Below are positions 44,890-54,027 of a stretch of 64,000 nucleotides of DNA, piece by piece. Every line of letters starts with the position of its first letter. Positions within the stretch are counted from its first letter, which is position 1. A program made the position numbers and the translations under genes. The notes beneath the pieces were generated by a model. It searched no databases, was not told the origin of the DNA, and saw only the letters and a list, made by a program, of their open reading frames with translations. The DNA lies in contig DASYAV010000238.1 of the NCBI GenBank assembly GCA_036501145.1, forward strand, positions 62,001 to 126,000, read 5' to 3'. Source of the DNA: PALSA-505 sp036501145 (GTDB lineage: Bacteria > Actinomycetota > Actinomycetes > Streptosporangiales > Streptosporangiaceae).

Positions 44890-44899
44890 CAGAGGGGGA
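44770..44899 (+). ncRNA. Glycine riboswitch of gcvP
   Basis: Aptamer elements in order: GTCCGGGAGAGA, GACGCCGAAGGGGCAACC, CTCTCAGGCTCAAAGGACCG. They are followed by a stem CTCTGGAATCACC... GGTGGTGACAGAG at 44863-44893. One aptamer is clear, and the last stem may be a reduced partner. It lies 55 bases before gcvP, where glycine binding switches on glycine breakdown in other bacteria. Unusually, it is also inside the reading frame of eamA. Confidence 0.92.
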
Positions 44900-44953
44900 A
44901 CCCGGCAGCCGCCCAGCGCGGCATACGACCGCAGCAGCCCGGAGGTTCCCAGG

Positions 44954-47818
44954 ATGAGTTTCAGCGAGCGTCACATCGGGCCCTCGCCCGCCGAGCAGGA
45001 GCGGATGCTGGCCGCCATCGGTCACGGATCGCTCGACGAGCTGGCCCGCGCCGCGCTGCCCCCGCAAATCGCCGCGGCCGGCGGGCTGAGCCTGCCGCCG
45101 GCGCTGTCGGAGGCGGAGGCGCAGGCCGAACTGTGCCGGCTCGGTGGCATGAACCAGGTGCTCACCTCGATGATCGGCCTGGGCTACTACGGCACGCTGA
45201 CCCCGGCGGTGATCCGGCGCAACCTGCTGGAGAACCCGGGCTGGTACACCGCCTACACGCCGTACCAGCCGGAGATCTCACAGGGCAGGCTGGAGGCGCT
45301 GCTGAACTTCCAGACGATGGTCGCCGACCTCACCGGCCTGCCGGTGGCGGGCGCCTCGATGCTGGACGAGGCCACCGCGGCCGCCGAGGCGATGACGCTG
45401 GCCAGGCGGGCGTCGGCCAAGGGCAGCATCTTCCTGGCCGATGCCGACTGCCTGCCGCAGACGCTGGCCGTGCTGCGCACCCGCGCCGAGCCGCTCGGCA
45501 TCCGCCTGGTCATCGCCGAGGTGACGGCAGAAGCGATCGCCGCCCTGCCGGACGGCGGGCTGTTCGGTGTGCTGCTGCAGTATCCCGGCGCCAGCGGCGC
45601 CGTGCGGGACCTCGCTCCGGCCATCGAGGCCGCGCACCAGTGCGGGGCCCAGGCGGCGGTAGCGGCCGATCTGCTCGCGATGACGCTGATCCGCCCACCG
45701 GGTGAGATGGGCGCCGACATAGCCGTCGGCAGCACCCAGCGGTTCGGCGTGCCGATGGGGTACGGCGGGCCGCACGCCGGTTATATCGCGGTCCGCGACG
45801 GGCTCAAGCGGCAGCTGCCCGGCCGCCTGGTCGGCGTGTCCATGGACGCCGACGGCAGGCCCGCCTACCGGCTCGCCCTGCAGGCCAGGGAACAGCACAT
45901 CCGGCGGGAGAAGGCGACGAGCAACATCTGCACCGCGCAGGTGCTGCTCGCGGTCACCGCGGCCATGTACGCCGCCTACCACGGCCCTGACGGGCTGGCC
46001 GGGATCGCCCGGCGGGTGCACCACCACGCGGCCACGCTGTCGGCCACCCTGCGCGGCCACGGGGTGGACGCGCCGGCCAGCGGTTTCTTCGACACGCTGC
46101 GGGTGCGCTGGCCCGGCGGCGCCGCCGACGCGGTACGGCGGGCCGAGGCGGCCGGCTACAACCTCTACCTGACCGATGCCGACACGTTCCAGATCAGCGT
46201 GGACGAGACCACCACGCAGGCTCAGCTCGCGGAGGTTGTGGCAGCGCTCATCCAGGATGCGAGCGGGACGGTCACGCTGACCGCCGGCGGCGACCGCTTG
46301 CCGTCAAGGCTGATCCGCACATCGCAGTTCCTGACACACCCGGTATTCAGCGAGCACCGGACGGAGACCGGGATGCTGCGGTACCTGCGCCGCCTGGTCA
46401 ACTTCGACATCGCGCTGGACCGGTCGATGATCCCGCTCGGCTCGTGCACGATGAAGCTGAATGCGGCGGCCGAGATGGAGCCGATCAGCTGGCCGGAGTT
46501 CGCCAGCCTGCACCCGTTCGCCCCGGCCAGCCAGGCCCGGGGCTACGCCGAGCTGATCGGCAGCCTGGAGCGGCTGCTGGCCGAGCTCACCGGCTATGAC
46601 GCGGTGTCCGTGCAGCCCAACGCGGGATCCCAGGGTGAGCTGGCCGGCCTGCTGGCGATCCGCGCCTACCACGCCGTCAGCGGGCAGCCGGAACGCGACA
46701 CGTGCCTGATCCCGGAGTCGGCGCACGGCACCAACGCGGCCAGTGCGGTGCTGGCCGGGCTGCGGGTGAGCGTGGTCAAGTGCGGTGCCGACGGGGCGGT
46801 CGACCTGGGGGACCTGCACACCAAGCTGGAGTCACACGCCGGCCGGGTGTCGGCGATCATGCTCACCTACCCGTCCACCAGCGGGGTGTTCGAGGAGAAC
46901 ATCACCGACGTGTGCGAGGCCGTGCACGCGGCCGGCGGGCAGGTCTACATCGACGGGGCCAATCTCAACGCGCTGGTCGGGCTGGCCAGGCCGGCCAAGT
47001 TCGGCGCGGACGTGTCGCACCTCAACCTGCACAAGACGTTCTGCATCCCGCACGGCGGGGGCGGCCCGGGTGTCGGCCCGGTCGCGGTCCGCGCCCACCT
47101 GGCCCCGTTCCTGCCCGGTCACGCCGTGATCGGCCAGGACGCGGACGCGGCGGGAGCCGCGGGGCCGGTCGGGCCGGTGGCCGCCGCGCCGTTCGGGTCG
47201 GCGGGCATCCTGCCGATCTCCTGGGCTTACATCGTGATGATGGGCGCCGACGGGCTGCGCCGGGCCACCCTGACCGCGATCCTCGCCGCCAACTATGTCG
47301 CGGCCCGGCTGGACCCGCACTACCCGGTGCTCTACACCGGGCTGGGCGGCCTGGTCGCGCACGAGTGCGTGATCGACCTGCGGCCGATCACCCGGGACAC
47401 CGGCATCACCGTGGACGACGTGGCCAAGCGGCTGATCGACTACGGGTTCCACGCCCCCACCATGTCGTTCCCGGTCGCCGGGACACTGATGATCGAGCCG
47501 ACCGAGAGCGAGGAACTGGCTGAGCTCGACCGGTTCTGCGAGGCGATGATCGCGATCAGGGAAGAGATCAGCAGGGTGGCGGCGGGCGAGTACGACCCGC
47601 AGGACAACCCGCTGAAGAACGCCCCGCACACCGCGGAGATGCTCATCGCCGGCGACTGGAAGCACCAGTACCAGCGGGAGGAAGCGGCCTACCCCGGGCG
47701 GACCGACCGGCAGGCCAAGTACTGGCCCCCGGTGCGGCGGATCGATCAGGCCTACGGCGACCGGAACCTGGTGTGCGCCTGCCCGCCGCCGTCGGCGTTC
47801 GAGGACGCGGCGCAGTGA
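44954..47818 (+). CDS. gcvP: Glycine dehydrogenase (decarboxylating), P protein
   Basis: PLP-dependent decarboxylating subunit of the glycine cleavage system, with GcvT, GcvH and lipoamide dehydrogenase encoded elsewhere. The N-terminus RHIGPSPAEQERML and the C-terminal PLP motif SHLNLHKTFCIPHGGGGPG (lysine in HKT) are diagnostic. 954 residues is the full single-chain form. GGAGG lies 8 bases before the ATG. Expression follows the glycine riboswitch directly upstream. Confidence 0.97.
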   Translation: MSFSERHIGPSPAEQERMLAAIGHGSLDELARAALPPQIAAAGGLSLPPALSEAEAQAELCRLGGMNQVLTSMIGLGYYGTLTPAVIRRNLLENPGWYTAYTPYQPEISQGRLEALLNFQTMVADLTGLPVAGASMLDEATAAAEAMTLARRASAKGSIFLADADCLPQTLAVLRTRAEPLGIRLVIAEVTAEAIAALPDGGLFGVLLQYPGASGAVRDLAPAIEAAHQCGAQAAVAADLLAMTLIRPPGEMGADIAVGSTQRFGVPMGYGGPHAGYIAVRDGLKRQLPGRLVGVSMDADGRPAYRLALQAREQHIRREKATSNICTAQVLLAVTAAMYAAYHGPDGLAGIARRVHHHAATLSATLRGHGVDAPASGFFDTLRVRWPGGAADAVRRAEAAGYNLYLTDADTFQISVDETTTQAQLAEVVAALIQDASGTVTLTAGGDRLPSRLIRTSQFLTHPVFSEHRTETGMLRYLRRLVNFDIALDRSMIPLGSCTMKLNAAAEMEPISWPEFASLHPFAPASQARGYAELIGSLERLLAELTGYDAVSVQPNAGSQGELAGLLAIRAYHAVSGQPERDTCLIPESAHGTNAASAVLAGLRVSVVKCGADGAVDLGDLHTKLESHAGRVSAIMLTYPSTSGVFEENITDVCEAVHAAGGQVYIDGANLNALVGLARPAKFGADVSHLNLHKTFCIPHGGGGPGVGPVAVRAHLAPFLPGHAVIGQDADAAGAAGPVGPVAAAPFGSAGILPISWAYIVMMGADGLRRATLTAILAANYVAARLDPHYPVLYTGLGGLVAHECVIDLRPITRDTGITVDDVAKRLIDYGFHAPTMSFPVAGTLMIEPTESEELAELDRFCEAMIAIREEISRVAAGEYDPQDNPLKNAPHTAEMLIAGDWKHQYQREEAAYPGRTDRQAKYWPPVRRIDQAYGDRNLVCACPPPSAFEDAAQ

Positions 47819-47827
47819 GCGGGCCGG

Positions 47828-50281
47828 TCAGGTCCCGGTGGCGGCGGCCAGGTTCTCCCGCACCGTCCGCGTCATCGGGTGGTCGGGGCTCAGGTAGGCC
47901 TCACAGTCGGCGAGGGTGCGTTCCAGCATGGTGACGGCCTCCATCAGCCGGCCATCGGCGTAGAAGGCTGAGGCGAGGCTGGCCCGGCTGGTCAGCGTCT
48001 CCAGGCCGCCCGGCCCGGCCGCCTGCTCGCTGTCGGCGAGCACCCGCTCGAGCTGCGGGATCGCCTCGGTCACCCGGCCGGCCTGCTGGTAGGCGGCGGC
48101 GAGGTTGGTGCGCGCGGTGCGCGTGTCCCTGTGGTCGGCCCCGGCCAGCCGCTCGCGGTCGGCGAGCGTGCGCTCATAGGCCGGGATCGCCTCGCGCAGG
48201 TTCCCCACGCTGCGGTAGGCGAAGGCCAGGTTGGCGCGGGCAGCGATGGTGTCCGGGTTGTCGGCGCCCAGGACCTGCTCGCGGTCGGCGAGAACCTGTT
48301 CGTACTGCGCGATCGCATCCTTCTGCTTCCCCGCGCGGCGCAGCGCGGAGGCCAGGCTGGCGCGGGCGGCGATCGTCTCCTGATGGCGCCGGCCATGCAG
48401 ATCCTGCTGCCCGGCCAGCACGCGCCGGTACTGCTCGATCGCATCCTTGGGCCGCTGGGCGCTCAGATAGGCCTCGGCGAGACCGGACCGCGCGGTCAGC
48501 GAGGCCGGATGCCCGGCGCCGTGCTGCCGTTCGGTGTCGGTCAGCAGCAGCTTGCAGGTGGTGAGCGACTCCTTGGTCATCCCGGCCCGCTGGTAAGCGG
48601 CCGCCAGGCTGCCCCGTGCGGCCAGGGTGTCCGGATGCCCCCGGCCGAGCTGCCGGTCAAGACCGGTGACCGCGCTCTCGTAGAGCGCTACCGCGTCGCC
48701 AAGCCGTCCAGCCATCTGGCAGGCGTGGGCCAGGCGGCCGCGTGCCGCGATGGTGTCGGGGTGCTCTGGGCCCTGGGTCCGCTCCCTGTCACCGACGACG
48801 CCCTGCAGAATGGCCACGCCATCACCGGCCCGGCCGGTGGCCTCAAACGCCGCGGCCAGCCTTTCCCTGGCGGCCAGGGAACTCGGGTGGGTGCTGCTGA
48901 GCAGCCGGGCGCTCGTCGCGACCACCGACTGCCAGTACACGACGGCAGAGCCGGTGAGGCCGCTGTCGCCCAGGCTCGCACCGGCGCGGAACAGCACCGG
49001 ATGAGGTTCCGGCTGCCACAGCAACCCTCCGTCGGCCGCGCGGAGCGCGGCTGTGCAGTCGCGCATGGCCTGGTCCAGGTGCATGCCGCCCGAGTCCCGC
49101 CACGCCTGGGCCAGCGCGTCGGCGGCGGTGAGGACCAGGTCCGAGCGCGGCAGGTACGCCCGCACCACCGCCTGGACGCTGGGATGCATCCACACCATCG
49201 GGACGGGGCTCGCGGGGTCGATGCTGACCAGGCCCAGCCGGGCCAGGCTGGTGACGGCGGCACGGACCAGATCCTGGTCGTCCCGGCCGCTGGTCCCGGG
49301 GCGGCCGGTGACATAACCGCACGCGGCCGGGCTGGTCAGCACCGCGGCCGGGATTCCGTGCGTGCCGAGCACGGCGGTCAGCGCGAGGACTGGCCAGGCC
49401 AGCCCGCTGGGCGGAAGCTCCTGCGCGCATTCAACGGCCAGCGACCAGGCCGCGAGGACCTGCGTGGGAAGTCCCGCGACCGACGCGCCGGACAGGTCCT
49501 TGCACCGCTCGGCCAGCCGCATGCGGTACTCGCGGCAGCCCTGCTGGCGCGCGTTGATCACGCCTGCCGCCTGGGCGAGAGCCAGCGGCAGGCCGTTCAG
49601 ATCCTCACACAGGTCGAGGCTCTCGGCCCGCTGACTGGGATAGTCGACGAGCCTGGAACTGAGGTAGGAGAGGGCCTCGCGGCCGCTGAAGCTGCCCACC
49701 GGGATGATGCTGGCATGGGCGGCCGCGGTGCCCAGCACGTCGCCGGGTAGCCGGGTGGTGATGACGATCTGGCCGGCCGGGCCCGACGGCCACAGGTCCT
49801 CCAGGACGGCCGTATCCGCGACGTCGTCGATGACCAGCGACCACGGCCGGCGGGTATTCGCCAGCCAGCCGAGGAAGCGCGCTGCGGCGGACTCGGCGTC
49901 CTCACCAGGGTCGCTCGCACCGACCGAGTCCGCCGCGCTGGCGAAGCCAGTGAGGATTGTCTCCCGGCTGGCCGCGGTCACCCAGACGAGCAGGTCAACG
50001 GCGCGGGCGTTCCACTGGGCCCAGGCGAACTCGACGGCCAGCTGGGTCTTGCCCGTGCCGCCGAGGGCGGGGGGCGGCGCATCGGCCTGCCCGCCGTGGG
50101 TCAGGATGACCATCTGCCCCGGGCGCAGGCCGGTCAGGTCCAGGCCGGCCGCCCGCCGCGGATGGTAGGGCTCCGCGAGCGGCGGCACGAAACCCGAGGG
50201 CAGTGCTGTTCCAGCGTGCTCGGCGGTCACGGTGACAGCCTCTCCCGCCTCTCCCGCCACGCGCCGCTGGACTTCAGCCAC
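47828..50281 (-). CDS. STAND/NB-ARC-like NTPase with C-terminal TPR array
   Basis: 817 residues. The P-loop is ALGGTGKTQLAVEFAWAQW (near residue 75) and the Walker B-like strand is PWSLVIDDVADT. ITTRLPG and GLPLALAQAAGVI match the RNBS-B and GLPL regions of NB-ARC proteins. From about residue 460 to the end, eight or more 42-residue TPRs run in register (HPDTLAARGSLAAAYQRAG type, as in kinesin light chains). No separate effector domain precedes the P-loop, only ~50 residues. Such proteins are common in actinomycetes as signalling or regulatory ATPases; some STAND proteins defend against phage. The function here is not known. GTG start at 50281. Convergent with gcvP, 9 bases apart. Confidence 0.78.
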   Translation of the reverse strand: MAEVQRRVAGEAGEAVTVTAEHAGTALPSGFVPPLAEPYHPRRAAGLDLTGLRPGQMVILTHGGQADAPPPALGGTGKTQLAVEFAWAQWNARAVDLLVWVTAASRETILTGFASAADSVGASDPGEDAESAAARFLGWLANTRRPWSLVIDDVADTAVLEDLWPSGPAGQIVITTRLPGDVLGTAAAHASIIPVGSFSGREALSYLSSRLVDYPSQRAESLDLCEDLNGLPLALAQAAGVINARQQGCREYRMRLAERCKDLSGASVAGLPTQVLAAWSLAVECAQELPPSGLAWPVLALTAVLGTHGIPAAVLTSPAACGYVTGRPGTSGRDDQDLVRAAVTSLARLGLVSIDPASPVPMVWMHPSVQAVVRAYLPRSDLVLTAADALAQAWRDSGGMHLDQAMRDCTAALRAADGGLLWQPEPHPVLFRAGASLGDSGLTGSAVVYWQSVVATSARLLSSTHPSSLAARERLAAAFEATGRAGDGVAILQGVVGDRERTQGPEHPDTIAARGRLAHACQMAGRLGDAVALYESAVTGLDRQLGRGHPDTLAARGSLAAAYQRAGMTKESLTTCKLLLTDTERQHGAGHPASLTARSGLAEAYLSAQRPKDAIEQYRRVLAGQQDLHGRRHQETIAARASLASALRRAGKQKDAIAQYEQVLADREQVLGADNPDTIAARANLAFAYRSVGNLREAIPAYERTLADRERLAGADHRDTRTARTNLAAAYQQAGRVTEAIPQLERVLADSEQAAGPGGLETLTSRASLASAFYADGRLMEAVTMLERTLADCEAYLSPDHPMTRTVRENLAAATGT

Positions 50282-50408
50282 TTGTCCTGCAGCTTTCCAG
50301 CGGCACTCGTGGCATGCTGGTGGGGTTCCTCATCCTGGTCCCATGTGACATCACGAACGGAAGGCCCTGTTCCTGACAAATTAGGTCCCAGGTAGGTAAC
50401 TGGAACTC

Positions 50409-50449
50409 CATATTCGCCGGATATGTGCAAGATCGTGTGTGTCAGACAC
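50409..50449. promoter_or_regulatory. Two palindromes in the STAND/NCS1 divergent promoter region
   Basis: An imperfect 17-bp palindrome CATATTCGCCGGATATG at 50409-50425 and a perfect GTGTCAGACAC at 50439-50449, both between the divergent genes and 30-70 bases before the permease start. They are possible operators for the permease-deaminase pair. No regulator gene is adjacent. Confidence 0.45.
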
Positions 50450-50478
50450 TACAACGACGGGGGACTATGGAGGGCTAG

Positions 50479-51948
50479 ATGAGTGGGGATACCTTCGCGG
50501 GCAGGCAGCCCGTCCTTGAAGAGGGGCCGCAGGAGTACGCCGCCTTCAAGATCGAGCAGCGCGGGATCGACCTGATTCCTGACGCCGAACGCAAGATGCG
50601 GCCGTCGGGGTTGTTCTGGCTGTGGTCCGGCGCGGTGTTCAACGTTGAGTTCTTGTTCTACGGCGTGCTGATCATGACGTTCGGCCTGACCGTCACGCAG
50701 GCGATCATCGCCATCGTCATTGGCAACCTGTTTTACGCGTTCCTCGGGCTGGCCAGCCTGCAGGGACCGAAGACGGGGACCACCGCCTTCATGGTCAGCC
50801 GCGCCCCGTTCGGCCAGAACGGCAACCGCATGGTGGCCCTGTTCAACTGGGTGACGCAGGTCGGGTTCGAGATCGAGGGCATCTTCTTCGTCGTCGCCAC
50901 CGTCATCCTGCTGTTCTCCCGCTACGGCACCGCGCTGAACGGGCCGGAGAAGATCATCGTGATCATCGTGGCCGCGGCTGTGCAGATGGTCGTGCCGCTG
51001 CTCGGGCACGCGACGATCACCAAGATCCTCCGCTACCTGGCCTACGTGTTTATCGTGTTCTTCGCCGTGCTGATGGCGTTCACCTTCCAGCGGCTGCACC
51101 TGTCCACGTTCCACCCCAAGCCGGCCTCGTTCGCGGTGTGGACCACGGCGCTGGTGGTGCTGATCTCGGTCGGCGGCCTGGGCTGGACCGAGAACGGTAA
51201 CGACTACTCGCGTTACCTGCCCCGGAGTACCCCGTCGCGCAATACGTTCTGGTCGGCGGCGCTGGGTGGCGCCATCCCGTCCGTCATCCTCGAGATCCTC
51301 GGCGTGTTCGCGTTCACGATTGGCGGCAAGACCGTCGGCATCGCGCAGATCGGCGTGCCGCAGTCGTTCCCGAGCTGGTTCGTGACCCCGTTCCTGATCT
51401 TCGCGATCTTCCAGCTGCTGTCGATCAACACGATCGACATGTACTCCTCCGGCGTCACGCTGCAGGCCCTCGGGTTGCCGATCAAACGCTGGGGCGCGGT
51501 CATCCTGGACACGGTGGTGTGCGCCGTGGTCACCGGCATCATCCTGTTCCATGGGAACTTCTACGCCGACTTCTCCGGGTTCCTGCTCTACATCGTGGTG
51601 TGGCTGGCGCCCTGGTTCGGCATCCTGATGACGGACTACCTGCTGCGCGGGCGGGAGTATCACTCCCTGTCGCTGCGGTCAGCCCGCGACGGGCTGTACT
51701 GGCGCAGCGGCGGCATCCACTGGCCGGCCGTCATCGCCCAGGTAGTCGGCATGGTAGCGGCGCTGATGTGGATCAATGCGGCATTCGACGTCCCGTCGTA
51801 CGTCGGGCCGATCTCGAACCACTTCCCTGGGTTGTCCGGCGGGGACTTCAGCTGGGCGATCGGCATCGTGGTCGGCGCGCTCGTCTACTGGGCACTCGCC
51901 GCGCGCGGTGTGCGCCGCGAGGCGGCCGAACAGCTCACCGTCGTGTGA
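50479..51948 (+). CDS. NCS1-family purine/cytosine permease
   Basis: Twelve-helix importer of nucleobases or related compounds, coupled to H+ or Na+. Recognised from the N-terminal segment with ERKMRPSGLFWLWSGAVFNV, SLQGPKTGTTAFMVSRAPFG, and GWTENGNDYSRYLPRSTPSR. 489 residues is normal. TGGAGGG lies just before the ATG. An adenosine/adenine deaminase follows 64 bases downstream on the same strand, so the pair most likely imports and deaminates a purine. Confidence 0.9.
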   Translation: MSGDTFAGRQPVLEEGPQEYAAFKIEQRGIDLIPDAERKMRPSGLFWLWSGAVFNVEFLFYGVLIMTFGLTVTQAIIAIVIGNLFYAFLGLASLQGPKTGTTAFMVSRAPFGQNGNRMVALFNWVTQVGFEIEGIFFVVATVILLFSRYGTALNGPEKIIVIIVAAAVQMVVPLLGHATITKILRYLAYVFIVFFAVLMAFTFQRLHLSTFHPKPASFAVWTTALVVLISVGGLGWTENGNDYSRYLPRSTPSRNTFWSAALGGAIPSVILEILGVFAFTIGGKTVGIAQIGVPQSFPSWFVTPFLIFAIFQLLSINTIDMYSSGVTLQALGLPIKRWGAVILDTVVCAVVTGIILFHGNFYADFSGFLLYIVVWLAPWFGILMTDYLLRGREYHSLSLRSARDGLYWRSGGIHWPAVIAQVVGMVAALMWINAAFDVPSYVGPISNHFPGLSGGDFSWAIGIVVGALVYWALAARGVRREAAEQLTVV

Positions 51949-52012
51949 CGTTGCGGAGCATAGCCGGGGCCGGTTCGGCCGGCCCCGGCTCACCCGCCAC
52001 CGGGAGGGTGCG

Positions 52013-53035
52013 ATGAACGACGGCATGCCGTCGTTCATCGGCCAGCTGCCCAAGGCGGAGCTGCACGTGCACATCGAGGGCACGCTGGAGCCTGAGCTCA
52101 AGTTCGGGCTCGCGTCGCGCAACGGTGCCGGTCTCCGGCACGGCTCAGCCGCCGAGATGAGGGCGGCGTACAGCTTCCACGACCTGGCGTCCTTCCTGGC
52201 CGACTACTACGAGGGCATGTCGGTGCTGCGGACCGAGCGGGATTTCTACGACCTCGCCATGGCGTACTTCCGCAAGGCCCGCGCCCAGGGGGTGGTATAC
52301 GCCGAGGTGTTCTTCGACCCCCAGGCGCATACCAGCAGGGGGATCCAGTTCGGCACCGTCATCGACGGGCTGCACCGCGCCCGGCTGGAGGCACGCGACG
52401 GCCTCGGCCTGCGTGCGGAGTTCATCATGTGCTTCCTGCGCGACATGTCCGCGTCCTCGGCGGCGGAAACACTCGAGCGGTCCCTGCGGTACCAGGACAG
52501 GATCATCGGTGTGGGCCTGGACTCTGACGAACGGGACAATCCGCCGCTGAAATTCAAGGAGGTCTTCGGCCGCGCCCGCGACGAGGGCTACCGGCTCACC
52601 ATGCACTGCGACGTCGATCAGGCCGATGCCGTCCAGCACATCTGGCAGTGCCTGGACGACATCGGGGTCGAGCGGATTGACCACGGCGTCAACTGCCTGG
52701 AAGACGACGCGCTCGCCGCCCGGCTGGGGCGCGAGGGAACCGGCCTGACCGTGTGCCCGGTTTCCAACCGGTGGGTGGCGGGCGGCCTGAAGGAGCGCGA
52801 GCTGAAGACCATGCTCGACCGGTCGCTGCGGGCCACGGTGAACTCCGATGACCCGGCGTACTTCGGGGCGTACATGACCGAGAACCTGGTCGCCGTGCAG
52901 CAGGCGGCGGCGCTCACCGAGCAGGAGATGCTGCAGCTGGCCCGCAATGCCTTTGACATCGCCTGGCTGGACGCGGCGGACAGGGCGCGTTACCTCGGCG
53001 ACATCGAAGCGTACGCCCGGTCAGCCCGCGGATAA
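52013..53035 (+). CDS. Adenosine/adenine deaminase family hydrolase
   Basis: Zinc-dependent deaminase of about 340 residues converting adenosine to inosine or adenine to hypoxanthine. The metal-binding start KAELHVHIEGTLEP, the catalytic Glu region further on, ERIDHGVNCLEDD and NSDDPAYFGAYM are all present. VCPVSNRWVAGG is close to the C-P-x-S-N motif shared with adenine deaminases of this superfamily, and the neighbouring NCS1 permease favours a free base as substrate; this is inference. GGGAGG precedes the ATG. The methyltransferase gene is convergent 17 bases on. Confidence 0.88.
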   Translation: MNDGMPSFIGQLPKAELHVHIEGTLEPELKFGLASRNGAGLRHGSAAEMRAAYSFHDLASFLADYYEGMSVLRTERDFYDLAMAYFRKARAQGVVYAEVFFDPQAHTSRGIQFGTVIDGLHRARLEARDGLGLRAEFIMCFLRDMSASSAAETLERSLRYQDRIIGVGLDSDERDNPPLKFKEVFGRARDEGYRLTMHCDVDQADAVQHIWQCLDDIGVERIDHGVNCLEDDALAARLGREGTGLTVCPVSNRWVAGGLKERELKTMLDRSLRATVNSDDPAYFGAYMTENLVAVQQAAALTEQEMLQLARNAFDIAWLDAADRARYLGDIEAYARSARG

Positions 53036-53052
53036 CCGCCGCCGGGTGGCCG

Positions 53053-53895
53053 CTACGGCTTGCGCGCCACCCCGGCGTATGCGGGGTCGGGGTCCGGCGG
53101 CAGCGAACCCGGCTCCGGCCGCCACTGCGGCGTGGTCACGATCCCGGGTGGTACCAGATCCAGGCCGGTGAAGAACCTGGCGACTTGCTCCTGTGACCGG
53201 CCAGCCGACTGCACCGAGCCCAGCCGCTGGTTGAACCGCCTGGCTATCTCCGCAGCCTGCTCCGGGTTGATGTCGCTGGCGGGGTGCGAAATGACCAGGA
53301 AGCTGCCCGCCGGCATCGCGTCCATGATCCGGCTGACAATCTGGTACGGGTCCTTTGACGGATCTTCAGAGGCCTGTATGACGTGCAGGATGGCCAGCAG
53401 CATGACCGCGATGGGCTGGCTGAAGTCGAGCATGCACGCGGCCTCACCGAGGATCCGGTCCGGGTTCTGGAAGTTCGCGTGGACGTAGTCGGTCACGCCG
53501 GCCGGGTGGCTGGTCAGCAGCGCCCGGGCGTGCGTCAGCACGATCGGGTCGTTGTCCACGTAGCAGACCCGCGCCGTCGGCTCGATACGCTGCGCCACCT
53601 CGTGCGTGTTGTTGGCGGTGGGCAGCCCGGTGCCGATATCCAGGAACTGCTGAACCCCGGCCTCGGCCATCAGGTAACGCACCGCCCGGCCGAGAAATGC
53701 GCGGTTGTTCCTGGCCCAGACGGCCAGCCCGGGGAACGCCTCGATCGCCCGGTCGGCGGCCTCACGGTCGACCGTGAAGTTATCCTTCCCGCCCAGCAGG
53801 TAGTTGTAGATCCTGGCCTGATGCGCGACCGTCGTGTCGATCTTGACCGGCGGGTCGCCATCCGGGGAAACGGTCGTCGGTTCATCCGCTGTCAT
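53053..53895 (-). CDS. DUF574-type SAM-dependent methyltransferase
   Basis: About 280 residues of a family greatly expanded in actinomycetes. Typical motifs are TVAHQARIYNYLLGGKDNF, then RNNRAFLGRAVRYL, and the SAM-binding QFLDIGTGLPTANNTHEVA. VCYVDNDPIVLTHARALL is motif II. The family's substrates are mostly unknown. AGGGA lies 9 bases before the ATG at 53895; the frame is open 6 codons further, but that would use the ribosome-binding site as codons. Confidence 0.88.
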   Translation of the reverse strand: MTADEPTTVSPDGDPPVKIDTTVAHQARIYNYLLGGKDNFTVDREAADRAIEAFPGLAVWARNNRAFLGRAVRYLMAEAGVQQFLDIGTGLPTANNTHEVAQRIEPTARVCYVDNDPIVLTHARALLTSHPAGVTDYVHANFQNPDRILGEAACMLDFSQPIAVMLLAILHVIQASEDPSKDPYQIVSRIMDAMPAGSFLVISHPASDINPEQAAEIARRFNQRLGSVQSAGRSQEQVARFFTGLDLVPPGIVTTPQWRPEPGSLPPDPDPAYAGVARKP

Positions 53896-54027
53896 GAGGG
53901 GCAGTCCCTTCACTGGCCGGGCCTTGGTAGAGCGTAACCGCCGCCCATCCAGATGATCACCCGGGCCGGCTCCGTTCCCGCCTGCGGGCAGCAGCCGCGG
54001 CGGAGGCCGCGGCCATCAGAGCCGAGG

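Noticed and set aside
44863..44893. Second full glycine aptamer
   Set aside because: Only one stem is present; the conserved core elements of a second aptamer are missing.
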